Below, piece after piece: positions 26,190 to 34,475 of a stretch of DNA of 64,000 nt (position 1 is the first letter of the stretch; every line of letters begins with the position of its first letter). The position numbers and the translations under genes are program-made. Where the stretch lies: contig JAICNG010000002.1 of NCBI GenBank assembly GCA_025931335.1, forward strand, positions 1 through 64,000. Reading direction: 5' to 3'. The notes below the pieces were generated by a model. It did not search any database. It saw only the letters and a program-made list of their open reading frames with translations, and was not told the origin of the DNA. The DNA is from Gemmatimonadaceae bacterium (lineage in GTDB: Bacteria; Gemmatimonadota; Gemmatimonadetes; Gemmatimonadales; Gemmatimonadaceae).

Positions 26190-28211
26190 GTGTATAGGGA
26201 AATCTTTGTGCCCGTCGACAACTCTCAGCACTCCGACTGGGCCGTGGAGCGCGCGATCGAGCTCTGTCAGCAATCCGGCGGGCGGATCACCGGGAATCAC
26301 GTGTACGCGGCGCGACTCCACGACATCCGCTTCCGCCAGCTCGAGACCGGCCTCCCGGCGCAGTTCCAGACGCCCGAGGAGATCAAGCGCCAGCGCAAGG
26401 TTCACGACAAGCTCATCGAGAAGGGGCTCCAGCTCATAGCTGACAGCTTTCTCGACCAGCTCGGAAAGCGCTGCGAGGCGGCAAACGTGCCGCTCACCCG
26501 CCAACTCCTCGAAGGCATCAACTACGAGGAGATCGTCAATGAAGTGAATCGCGGGGAAGGCCGACTGCCCGGCCTCATCGGCTTCGACCCCAATCGCGCG
26601 GCGAGCTACGACGGCGGCGAGAGTGGGCGCGGCGACGTGCGGCTTGGCGCCGATGGTCGCATCGTCGCCGAGGAGGAGGACCCGGCCGCGAAGATCGTCG
26701 GCACCTCCGGCCGCCGATACGATCTCGTCGCGCTTGGTGCGCACGGGCTCGGGCGACAACAGCTGAGCCAGCTGGGCGGCGTCGTCGCGCGGAGCCTCCG
26801 CGGCATTGAGAAGGACATGCTGATCGTGCGCGATGACACGCCCTTGGCCGGGGGGCGATTCCTCGTCTGCATCGACGGCTCGTCGTACAGTTACCGCGCC
26901 ATGCGCATGGCGCTCGAGCTGGCGCAATCGTTCGGCGGGTCGTTGTACGTGTGCAGCGCCTTCGACGTCGAGTATCACCACGTCGTCTTCAACAACATCA
27001 AGGACGTTCTCTCCGTGCAGGCGTCGAAGGTGTTCAAGTTCGAAGAGCAGGAAGAGCTGCACAACAACATCATCGACAAGGGCCTGCTCAAGCTCTGTCA
27101 GGCGAATCTCAAGCGCGCGCAGGTGATGGCGCAGGAATTCCCCGACGTTCCGATCACGACGCAGATCCTCGTCGGCAAGCCGTTCCAGGTAGTCATGCAG
27201 TGGGCTGACGAAGTGCATCCGTCGCTCCTCGTGCTCGCGCGCCACGGCGCGCATCGCATCGAGGGCACCGAGGTGGGCTCGCAGGCGGACAACCTCCTGC
27301 GACTTGCGCCGTGCAACGTGCTGCTTATCGGCACCGTCGGGGTGCGCCCGGAAGACATCCCCTGGATCGAGGAAGACGGCGTTGCTTCGCTCCCATGGGC
27401 GCCGGAGGCCGAAGTACGCATCCTGCGCGTGCCGCCGTTCGCGCAGGGAATCGCCCGCAAGGCGGTGGAAGAGTTCGTGCTCGAGCACGGCGGCGACATT
27501 GTCACGAACCGGCTCCTCGATGAAGCGATCCGCAAGCTGCTCCCGACCCACATGCAGCTCATCATGGGCATCGGGAGCGCGGAGGAGATCGCGCTCGCCG
27601 AATTGAAGGCCGACGAGCAGATGAAGCGGACGAAGGTCGAAGGACACGACGAGGACCCAGAGCCCGCCGAAGCCCTCGTCGAGGTCAAGTGCCCGGTTAC
27701 AGGTCGGGTCGGCACGCGCGCGCGCGTCGCCACCGACCCGATCGTGTGGACGCACGAAGCGTGGACGCGGCTGCAGCTCGTGCCGTTGATCGCGCGCCCG
27801 CTGGCGCGCAACACGGTGGAGCGGTTCGCGCGCGGCCACGACATCTGGCGCGTCACGACGCGCGTCATGGATGAGAACAAGCAGGCGATGATCGAGGCCG
27901 ACGAGTTCGACGTCGACACGATGATGGTGATGTTCACGGAGCTGCGTGCGCGACAGATTCGCGCCGAGGCCGAGGGCGGCGACGCGCTATCCCCGGAGAT
28001 GCGTCGGTTCATCGAAGAGGCAAAGGCGTCCGGCGTCACCCGCTGCCCGATCCGGGACATCGAAGAGAACATGGCGAAGTGTCCCGTCGATTTCCAAACG
28101 GCGACACCCGCGCAAGCCAAGGCGGCTGTCGAGCAGTTGATGGCAGGCGCGGACGCCGTGTCCGACGTGTCTCCTTCCTCACTCCTCGTTCCTCGTTCGG
28201 ACATGGGGTAG
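26190..28211 (+). CDS. Two UspA domains plus PCP_red-like domain protein
   Basis: About 673 residues. The first universal-stress domain starts YREIFVPVDNSQHSDWAVERAIELC. The second begins GRFLVCIDGSSYSYRAMRMALELAQSFGGSLYVCSAF and ends LARHGAHRIEGTEVGSQADNLLRLAPCNVLLIG. Near residue 414 a PCP_red-like domain follows (RVPPFAQGIARKAVEEFVLEHGG). The remaining 230 residues hold CPVTGRVG, TRCPIRDIEENMAKCPVDF and charged helices of no known family. GTG 26190 has GAAGGCGG upstream; GTG 26115 is an in-frame alternative also downstream of the promoter. The last dozen residues are encoded by a 7-bp repeat array. Function is unknown, but it leads the oxidase gene run. Confidence 0.75.
   Translation: MYREIFVPVDNSQHSDWAVERAIELCQQSGGRITGNHVYAARLHDIRFRQLETGLPAQFQTPEEIKRQRKVHDKLIEKGLQLIADSFLDQLGKRCEAANVPLTRQLLEGINYEEIVNEVNRGEGRLPGLIGFDPNRAASYDGGESGRGDVRLGADGRIVAEEEDPAAKIVGTSGRRYDLVALGAHGLGRQQLSQLGGVVARSLRGIEKDMLIVRDDTPLAGGRFLVCIDGSSYSYRAMRMALELAQSFGGSLYVCSAFDVEYHHVVFNNIKDVLSVQASKVFKFEEQEELHNNIIDKGLLKLCQANLKRAQVMAQEFPDVPITTQILVGKPFQVVMQWADEVHPSLLVLARHGAHRIEGTEVGSQADNLLRLAPCNVLLIGTVGVRPEDIPWIEEDGVASLPWAPEAEVRILRVPPFAQGIARKAVEEFVLEHGGDIVTNRLLDEAIRKLLPTHMQLIMGIGSAEEIALAELKADEQMKRTKVEGHDEDPEPAEALVEVKCPVTGRVGTRARVATDPIVWTHEAWTRLQLVPLIARPLARNTVERFARGHDIWRVTTRVMDENKQAMIEADEFDVDTMMVMFTELRARQIRAEAEGGDALSPEMRRFIEEAKASGVTRCPIRDIEENMAKCPVDFQTATPAQAKAAVEQLMAGADAVSDVSPSSLLVPRSDMG
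28172..28197. repeat. 7-bp repeat array at the 3' end of the usp gene
   Basis: Units read CTTCCTC ACTCCTC GTTCCTC GTTCGG, the same class as the array inside leuS (read from the other strand). It encodes the SPSSLLVPRS tail of the Usp-PCP_red protein and stops 14 bases short of its stop codon. Confidence 0.65.
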
Positions 28212-28234
28212 CGTCGCTCGCGCGTTCGCACGGA

Positions 28235-29533
28235 ATGCCCGCCGGCGATCCGGCACCGGGCGACCACATCCCGCATGTGGTCGCCTGGAACCTCACGCGT
28301 CGCTGCAACCTCGAGTGTGCGCATTGCTACATCTCGGCCGGTCCCACCGAAACGGCTGCCGAGGAGCTGACGACCGCGGAGTGTCTCCGCATTGCCGGCG
28401 AGATACTCGAGCTCAACCCGGCGCCGATGTTCATCCTCTCAGGCGGCGAGCCGCTCCTTCGCGACGACCTCCCGGTCATTGCGGAGTTCGCCTCACGACG
28501 CGGCGCGACCGTCGTCGTGGGCACGAACGGCACGATGCTGACCGACGAGCGCATCGCGACGCTCAAGAATGCCGGCGTCAGTGGCGTTGCGGTGAGCATC
28601 GACTCGCTGGATTCGCACCGCCACGACAACTTCCGCCACGGCCGGGGCTCCCTCGAGGCGACCACCGACGCCCTGGCGCGCCTCCGCGAGCACCGGCTCG
28701 ACTTCATCATCCAAACCACCGCCACGAAGGGCAATCGCTCCGAGGTGGGTCGCCTCGTCGAGTGGGCGGCCGAGCAGGGCGCGGTGTCCTTCAATCTCTA
28801 CTTCCTCGTCGCCACCGGCCGCGGCGCCCGGCTCAGCGATCTCGAGCCCGCCGTGTACGAGGAGCTCCTTGGCGAGCTCGTCGACTACCACCGTCAGTAT
28901 CTGGGACGCATGATGGTGCGAGCGAAGTGCGCGCCGCATTTCATGCGGCTGCTGCATCAGCAAGCGCCGGAGTCGCCGGTGCTCAGGTACGAGACCCGGT
29001 GCCCCTGCGGCACGCAATATTGCCGGATTACCCCCGACGGCTTGCTCACGCCATGCCCGTATATGCCGACGCCGGCCGGCGATCTGCGGCGCGAGTCGTT
29101 CGCCACCGTGTGGCGTGACGCGCCGCTGCTCGCCGCGCTTCGCGCGAGGCAGCTCGAGGGAAAGTGCGGGAGATGCGAGTACCGCGGGCTCTGCGGTGGC
29201 TGCCGCGCCCGGGCCCTGGCGCTCGAGGGCAGCTACCTCGCCGCGGATCCCTCGTGCGTGTACGAGCCCACGGGCGACGTACCACTCATCGAGCGGCTGC
29301 GCGATGTCACGTACGGCACGCCCGTCGCGCCCGCGCTGCGCTGGTCGCCCGAGGCACAAGCGCGCCTGGGACGCATCCCGTCATTCGTGCGCGGTGTCGT
29401 CGTCAGGCGGCTCGAGGACTACGCGCGGGAACGCGGGATCGCCGAGGTGACCATCGAAATGATGAGCGAGGTGCGACGCGCAATGCCGATCGATTTCTCC
29501 AAGCGCCAGCCATTCTTTGTCGACAATGACTGA
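28235..29533 (+). CDS. Radical SAM/SPASM protein with C-terminal PCP_red-like domain
   Basis: A 432-residue enzyme. The radical SAM cluster motif CNLECAHCY (Cys24, 28, 31) is followed by ILSGGEPLLRDD and a TIM-barrel core. A SPASM region with many cysteines (CPCGTQYCRITPDG, CPYMP, CGRCEYRGLCGGCRARA) would hold auxiliary Fe-S clusters. The overall form resembles NirJ/AhbD-type haem-modifying enzymes and peptide-modifying SPASM enzymes; I cannot choose between them. The end (GRIPSFVRGVVVRRLEDYARERGIAEVT) is a PCP_red-like domain. The stop overlaps the start region of the oxidase gene, suggesting a linked function such as maturation of that oxidase or its cytochromes. Confidence 0.82.
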   Translation: MPAGDPAPGDHIPHVVAWNLTRRCNLECAHCYISAGPTETAAEELTTAECLRIAGEILELNPAPMFILSGGEPLLRDDLPVIAEFASRRGATVVVGTNGTMLTDERIATLKNAGVSGVAVSIDSLDSHRHDNFRHGRGSLEATTDALARLREHRLDFIIQTTATKGNRSEVGRLVEWAAEQGAVSFNLYFLVATGRGARLSDLEPAVYEELLGELVDYHRQYLGRMMVRAKCAPHFMRLLHQQAPESPVLRYETRCPCGTQYCRITPDGLLTPCPYMPTPAGDLRRESFATVWRDAPLLAALRARQLEGKCGRCEYRGLCGGCRARALALEGSYLAADPSCVYEPTGDVPLIERLRDVTYGTPVAPALRWSPEAQARLGRIPSFVRGVVVRRLEDYARERGIAEVTIEMMSEVRRAMPIDFSKRQPFFVDND

Positions 29534-31256
29534 CGTCGTGGGACTCCTTCAGGCTGCCGCGCAGGCCGCGGCCGACACGGCCGGCGGATACGGTCACTTT
29601 CCTGGCATTGGCGCTCGCGGGGCCGTCTGGATCGCCGCCGAAGTCCATCTCATGTTCGCGGCGTTCGTGCTCGGCGTTCCGATGTTCGCTGTCATCTGCG
29701 AGCTGATCGGCATCGTCGGCAAGGATGAGAAGTACGACAAGCTCTCCAAGGAGTTCACCCGACTGCTCGTGTTCGCGTACAGCGCGACGGCGCTGTGGGG
29801 CGGGCTCCTGCTCTTTTTCCTGACGACGCTCTATCCGCGCTTCTGGACCCACATGGCCACGATCTTCAGCCGCTCGATGTGGGTCTACGCGGGCCTCTTT
29901 TTCATCGAGTCGTTCACGCTCTACCTGTATTACTACGGATGGGACCGCTGGAAGGTGGGCCGCGCGAAGTGGGGACACTGGGGACTTGGCCTGCTCCTCA
30001 ACGTGTGGGGCACGATCGTGATGTTCATCGCGAACTCGTGGCTCACCTACATGATGTCGCCCCCATCGGGCGTGACGGCCGAGACGCTCCCGGCCGAGGT
30101 CGGGCTGTGGAACGCGATCGCCAACGCGACGTGGATGCCGATCAACATCCACCGGCTCATCGGCAACGCCGTCTTTGGCGGCGCGATTTGCGGTGCGTAT
30201 GCGGCATTCCGCTTTCTCGCCGCCAAGACGCCGGAGGAGCGCGCGCATTACGACTGGATGGGATACGTCGGGAACTTCATCGCCATCTCGACGTTCATCG
30301 TCCTGCCGTTCGCCGGCTACTGGTTGGGCCGCGAGATCTACGAGTACAACCAGCAGATGGGCATCACAATGATGGGCGGCTTCATGAGCTGGCTGTGGAT
30401 CGTCCAGGCCGTGCTCATCGGGGTGCTCTTTCTCGCGGCGAACTATTATCTCTGGACGGGGATGGGACGCATCCCCGGGGCGGAGCGATTCGCCCCGTAC
30501 ACCAAGTGGATGCTGCTCGTGCTCGTCATCTGCTGGATCGTCTGGGCCACACCGCACACGATCATCGCGACCCGCGAAGAGCTTGCTGCGATGGGGGGCT
30601 CGCACCACCCCTTCCTGAACGTGCTCGGCGTCATGAGCGCCAAGAACACGGCGGTGAACCTCATGATCCTGACGACATTTCTCTCCTTCCTTATTTATCG
30701 CCGCGCGAACCGGCGCCCGACGGTCGCCTGGGCGAGAACGGCCACGATCATCCAGACCGCGATGTTTGCGATCGCCGCCGGGGTCGTGCTGTTCTACGGG
30801 GTGTATGGGTACTTTGTCGAGGCCATTGTCCGCATCGGCTTCAGCGTCTACCAGGTGCTCGCGGTGCTCGCGTGCATCATCGGCGTGTCGATCATCGACG
30901 TCTTCCTCGTCCGCGGCGCCGAATCGCGCGGCGAGATTCGCTGGGGGATGATGCCCGCCCGGTCGCAGTACGCGCTCTTCATCCTGGCGGTCACGTTCAC
31001 CTGGCTCATGGGGTTGATGGGCTTCGCGCGGAGCGGCATCCGTCAGCACTGGCACGTCTACGAGGTCATGCGCGACACCAGCGCGGACGCGGCCACGCCG
31101 GCGCTTGGCGAGGCGGCGAACATGATCAGCCTCTGCGTGCTGATCTTCCTCGGGCTCGTCGCGTTCATTTTCTGGTTAGGCGGGCTCGCCGAGCGCGCCG
31201 GGCACAAGGCCCCGGTCGCGCTCGCGGTCCCGCCGCAACCCGCTGCCGGAGACTAG
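29526..31256 (+). CDS. Cytochrome bd-type oxidase subunit I-like protein
   Basis: A 576-residue polytopic membrane protein similar to CydA. Haem-ligand candidates are His41 (AAEVHLMFAAFVLGVP) and His209 (WMPINIHRLIGNAVFGG), equivalent to conserved histidines of the family. About ten membrane helices can be traced. No subunit II gene (cydB) is adjacent; instead c-type cytochromes follow directly. That makes it a bd-like protein of the kind encoded with cytochromes c in Nitrospira-type genomes rather than a standard quinol oxidase. Whether it reduces oxygen or passes electrons elsewhere cannot be decided from sequence. ATG 29526 overlaps the previous gene by 8 bases. Confidence 0.85.
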   Translation: MTDVVGLLQAAAQAAADTAGGYGHFPGIGARGAVWIAAEVHLMFAAFVLGVPMFAVICELIGIVGKDEKYDKLSKEFTRLLVFAYSATALWGGLLLFFLTTLYPRFWTHMATIFSRSMWVYAGLFFIESFTLYLYYYGWDRWKVGRAKWGHWGLGLLLNVWGTIVMFIANSWLTYMMSPPSGVTAETLPAEVGLWNAIANATWMPINIHRLIGNAVFGGAICGAYAAFRFLAAKTPEERAHYDWMGYVGNFIAISTFIVLPFAGYWLGREIYEYNQQMGITMMGGFMSWLWIVQAVLIGVLFLAANYYLWTGMGRIPGAERFAPYTKWMLLVLVICWIVWATPHTIIATREELAAMGGSHHPFLNVLGVMSAKNTAVNLMILTTFLSFLIYRRANRRPTVAWARTATIIQTAMFAIAAGVVLFYGVYGYFVEAIVRIGFSVYQVLAVLACIIGVSIIDVFLVRGAESRGEIRWGMMPARSQYALFILAVTFTWLMGLMGFARSGIRQHWHVYEVMRDTSADAATPALGEAANMISLCVLIFLGLVAFIFWLGGLAERAGHKAPVALAVPPQPAAGD

Positions 31257-31262
31257 ACACTC

Positions 31263-32054
31263 ATGTGGCGGACCAACCTCAAGGTGCTAGCGGTGGCCCT
31301 CATCGTCATCGGGTTCTACACGATGGTGGCGCACGTCATCCCGCAGCTGCAGTCCGAGGTTCCCGAGGCGCTCGCCCTCACGGGCGATGTCACGCCGGAG
31401 GCGCTGGCGGCCGCCGGGGAGCGAATCTACAGCGGCGCCGGCGGATGCGTGGCGTGTCACGGGCTCGGGACCCGCGCCCCGAATCTCGTCACCGACCAGG
31501 GTGGCGAGGGGACGATCGGCGCTCGTTGCGGCTCGCGTCGCCCGGGGATGGACTGCAAGAGCTACCTGTATGAATCGATGACGAATCCCGGAGCATTCGT
31601 CGTACCTGGATTCGAGAACATCATGCCGGACATGCGACGGCAGCTCGCCGATGATCAGATCTGGGCGACGATCGCGTACTTGCAATCGCTTGGCGGCGAG
31701 GTGACGGTCACGGCGTCGGACTACGGCACCTCAACCGAGGCACCCACCGGCGCTGCGCCGGCGGCCGCCGGCCCCGCGCTCACCGCCACGACCGAGCCGC
31801 TCGCGCTCCTCAGGGAAAAGGGGTGCGTGGGGTGTCATGCGATCGACGGGGCCGGGCCGCCGATCGGGCCGTCCTTCGATGGGATGGGACGTCGTCTCCC
31901 CGCCGACCAGATCCGACGGGCTATCCTCCTGCCTAACGCCGACACCGCCAAGGGGTACGAGCAGTTCGCGGGCACCATGCCGCAAACATTCGGGCAGATG
32001 CTCTCGGCCGCGCAGCTCGAGGCGATCGTCCAATTCCTGGCGGGGCGGAGATGA
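31263..32054 (+). CDS. Membrane-anchored dihaem cytochrome c
   Basis: A 263-residue protein with an N-terminal uncleaved helix (LKVLAVALIVIGFYTMVAHVI). It has two class I cytochrome c domains with haem motifs CVACH (near 63) and CVGCH (near 190), joined by an Ala/Pro/Thr-rich linker. Distal Met candidates are in NIMPDM and GTMPQ. It follows the bd-like gene by 6 bases and overlaps the next cytochrome gene (ATGA), so it is a likely direct electron partner of the bd-like protein. Confidence 0.9.
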   Translation: MWRTNLKVLAVALIVIGFYTMVAHVIPQLQSEVPEALALTGDVTPEALAAAGERIYSGAGGCVACHGLGTRAPNLVTDQGGEGTIGARCGSRRPGMDCKSYLYESMTNPGAFVVPGFENIMPDMRRQLADDQIWATIAYLQSLGGEVTVTASDYGTSTEAPTGAAPAAAGPALTATTEPLALLREKGCVGCHAIDGAGPPIGPSFDGMGRRLPADQIRRAILLPNADTAKGYEQFAGTMPQTFGQMLSAAQLEAIVQFLAGRR

Positions 32055-32857
32055 GCCGCGTCGGCGCGTGGGTCCGGCATCCGTTCTGGCAGGCCGTCCT
32101 GCTGCTGATTCTCGCCTACCTGCTCTTCAAGTTCGGGATCGCGCTCCTGCCCCCGCTCCTGGGAATGCACAGCGCGCCGGTGCCGACCAGTGTGGTCGTG
32201 CAGTACATGCTGATCGCGCTCGTCGGCGTCCTGATTCACGTCAGCAGCGATGAGACGCGGTGGCGCCGATTCAAGGAGCCGATCCACGACACCATGGTCG
32301 ACGCCGACAAGCGATGGGTCCGCCTCGCCGTCCTGATTCTCGTTCCGCTCCTCATCGGATGGGTGACCTACGACCAGACGCGGCCAAAGGTCGAGGCACC
32401 GATCACGCTGCGCTCCATCCACCCGGCGCCACCGAGTCAGATCACCTTCCGCGGCAAGACCATCCAGCTCACCGGCCTCGAGAACCCGCTGCGCCATCGC
32501 GGCTCGCTCACCGAGCACATCGAGACCGGCAAGCGGATCTACTACCAGAACTGCCTCGCGTGTCACGGAGATCGACTCGACGGGCAGGGCCACTTCGCGC
32601 ACGGCTTCAGCCCGACTCCGCTCTCGTTCGCCGACCAGGGAACGATCGCGCAGCTCACCGAGAGCTTCGTGTTCTGGCGCGTCGCGAAAGGCGGTCCCGG
32701 ACTGCCTCGCGAAGGTGCTCCCTGGAGCTCGGCGATGCCGGTGTGGGAGGACTACCTCACCGAAGATGAGATCTGGGCTGTGATCATCTATCTCTACGAG
32801 CAGTCGGGGTGGAAGCCGAGGACGTGGGAAGAGTCCACGGGAGGAGGCGAACATTGA
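32051..32857 (+). CDS. Membrane-bound monohaem cytochrome c
   Basis: A 268-residue protein with about three N-terminal membrane helices (FWQAVLLLILAYLLFKFGIALL; VVQYMLIALVGVLIHV; WVRLAVLILVPLLIGWVTY). A periplasmic cytochrome c domain with the haem motif CLACH follows, and a Met ligand candidate is in SSAMPVWEDYLT. The architecture suits a membrane electron-transfer subunit linking the quinone pool or bd-like protein to soluble cytochromes. Both ends overlap neighbours by four bases. Confidence 0.88.
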   Translation: MSRVGAWVRHPFWQAVLLLILAYLLFKFGIALLPPLLGMHSAPVPTSVVVQYMLIALVGVLIHVSSDETRWRRFKEPIHDTMVDADKRWVRLAVLILVPLLIGWVTYDQTRPKVEAPITLRSIHPAPPSQITFRGKTIQLTGLENPLRHRGSLTEHIETGKRIYYQNCLACHGDRLDGQGHFAHGFSPTPLSFADQGTIAQLTESFVFWRVAKGGPGLPREGAPWSSAMPVWEDYLTEDEIWAVIIYLYEQSGWKPRTWEESTGGGEH

Positions 32858-34473
32858 GGCGCTCTAGATTGCGGACTGCTGATTGCGGATTACGAGTAAC
32901 CACGGGTCCCCTGCGTAGCCGGCGGATCGCGATGCTCGTGTGCCTCCTGTTCGCCATCCGCAGTCCGCAATCCGCAATCCTGACCCAGGAGCCCCGCGGC
33001 AAAGCGGCCTACGACAAATGGTGCGCCGGCTGTCACGGCGACACGGGCGCCGGCGACGGCTACGCCCAGGCCTTCATGCTGCCTCGTCCGCGCGATTTCA
33101 CGAAAGGCGTCTACCAGATCCGCACGACCGCGAGCGGAGAGCTTCCGACTGACGCCGATCTGCGCCGCGTGATCGATGAGGGAATGCCCGGCACCGCGAT
33201 GCCGGGATGGCGGGAGCGTCTCACGGATGCGCAGCGTGAAGACGTGATCGCGTACATCAAGAGCTTCTCGCAGTTCTTCACCGGTCCCGCGCCGACCGCC
33301 ATCGAGGTCGGGACGGCGCCTCGAGCGTCCGATGAAGCGATCGCGGAGGGACGGCAGGTCTACGAGAAGCTCGAGTGCTTCAAATGTCACGGACAGGATG
33401 GACGTGGCGACGGAACATCGGCGCCCACCCTCACCGATGATTGGGATCAACCGATCTTCGCCGCCGACCTTCACGGGAGCTGGCGATTCAACGGTGGCAG
33501 CTCGGTCGAGGAGATCTATCGCCGCCTGCGGACAGGGCTCGACGGGACGCCAATGCCGTCGTTCAGCGATGTGATCGACTCCAAGATCATCACCGATGAG
33601 CAACTGTGGCGTGTGGCGCAGTATGTTCGCAGCCTGTCGCCGGAAGAGCCACCGCCCGTGCGCGAGGTCATTCGCGCCCACCTCACGGAGGAGGGCGTCC
33701 CGAGTGGGCCCGCCGATACGACGTGGGCGCGCGCGGAGGCGTACTACATTCCGGTCGTTGGGCAGATCATCGTGAAGCCGAGGTGGTTCTCGCCCGCCGT
33801 CGAGGGAGTGTGGGTTCAGGCGATGCACGATGGCAGCCGTCTCGCGCTGCGCCTGACGTGGACCGACCGCTCGCGCAGTCCCGACCCGGCATGGGATGAG
33901 TGGCTCGGTCGCGTGCGGCAGGCGATGACGGACGTAGACGGGCCGCTCCCGTCGTCCCAGGGACCGGACCTGTTGGGGGTGCAGTTTTCTCCGAGGTCGG
34001 GCGAGGCCGAGCCTCCGTTCTTCCTCGGCGGCAGCACGCGGCGGCCTGCGCACCTGTGGCGGTGGTCGAGCGCGCCCGATGCGGTAACATCAGGCACGGG
34101 CACCGGACTCGGTCAATTCACCGCCGATGCGGGCGCGTCGCAGCTCACGCATGCCGCGCAATTCGTGAACGGTGAGTGGCAGGTGCAGTTCACGCGGGCG
34201 CTCGTTTCCGCCGACACGGCGCGCGCGCCGTCATTCGTCGCTGGGCGCGCGCTCCCGATCGCGTTCTTCGTCGCCGACGGCTCGAATGGAGAGGATTCGG
34301 TTCGCGGAGCAGTCAGCGCGTGGTACGCGGTGTATCTCGACGTCGCCACGCCGACGCGCGTCTACGTCGCACCAGGACTCACGATGTTGCTTACCGCTGG
34401 ACTGGGCCTCATGTTAGTCCGGCAAGCCCAGCGGCGCGAACGAAACAGCGAACGTTCCAACTCGGAGGGTTAA
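32854..34473 (+). CDS. Dihaem cytochrome c with ethylbenzene-dehydrogenase-like haem-binding domain; leader contains repeat
   Basis: About 539 residues from a TTG start at 32854, which overlaps the previous stop and has GGGAGGAGG 6 bases upstream. Two cytochrome c domains carry CAGCH (near 57) and CFKCH (near 175). The region from about 270 to 500 resembles the haem b-binding gamma-subunit fold of ethylbenzene dehydrogenase and nitrite oxidoreductase families. A C-terminal helix (VYVAPGLTMLLTAGLGLMLV) anchors it. The first 45 or so residues, including the hydrophobic MLVCLLFAI leader, lie within an ATTGCGG-type repeat element. ATG 32931 is an alternative start that keeps only the short hydrophobic leader. 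Confidence 0.8.
   Translation: MRRSRLRTADCGLRVTTGPLRSRRIAMLVCLLFAIRSPQSAILTQEPRGKAAYDKWCAGCHGDTGAGDGYAQAFMLPRPRDFTKGVYQIRTTASGELPTDADLRRVIDEGMPGTAMPGWRERLTDAQREDVIAYIKSFSQFFTGPAPTAIEVGTAPRASDEAIAEGRQVYEKLECFKCHGQDGRGDGTSAPTLTDDWDQPIFAADLHGSWRFNGGSSVEEIYRRLRTGLDGTPMPSFSDVIDSKIITDEQLWRVAQYVRSLSPEEPPPVREVIRAHLTEEGVPSGPADTTWARAEAYYIPVVGQIIVKPRWFSPAVEGVWVQAMHDGSRLALRLTWTDRSRSPDPAWDEWLGRVRQAMTDVDGPLPSSQGPDLLGVQFSPRSGEAEPPFFLGGSTRRPAHLWRWSSAPDAVTSGTGTGLGQFTADAGASQLTHAAQFVNGEWQVQFTRALVSADTARAPSFVAGRALPIAFFVADGSNGEDSVRGAVSAWYAVYLDVATPTRVYVAPGLTMLLTAGLGLMLVRQAQRRERNSERSNSEG
32867..32980. repeat. Composite repeat element H (ATTGCGG type) inside the cytochrome c leader
   Basis: The left arm is GATTGCGGACTGCTGATTGC (from 32868). 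The right arm ATCCGCAGTCCGCAATCCGC (from 32956) is nearly complementary, and about 60 bases separate them. In the cytochrome frame the arms read RTADCGLR and RSPQSAI, the translations typical of this repeat. Confidence 0.8.
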
Positions 34474-34475
34474 AG

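Noticed and set aside
24666-29533. Chlorophyll or bacteriochlorophyll biosynthesis locus
   Set aside because: Only the small PCP_red-like domain is present; no BchL, BchN, BchB catalytic regions or other pigment genes are in the window.
29403-31055. 550-residue antisense ORF
   Set aside because: Composed of charged low-complexity sequence opposite the radical SAM and bd-like genes, whose motifs are clear.
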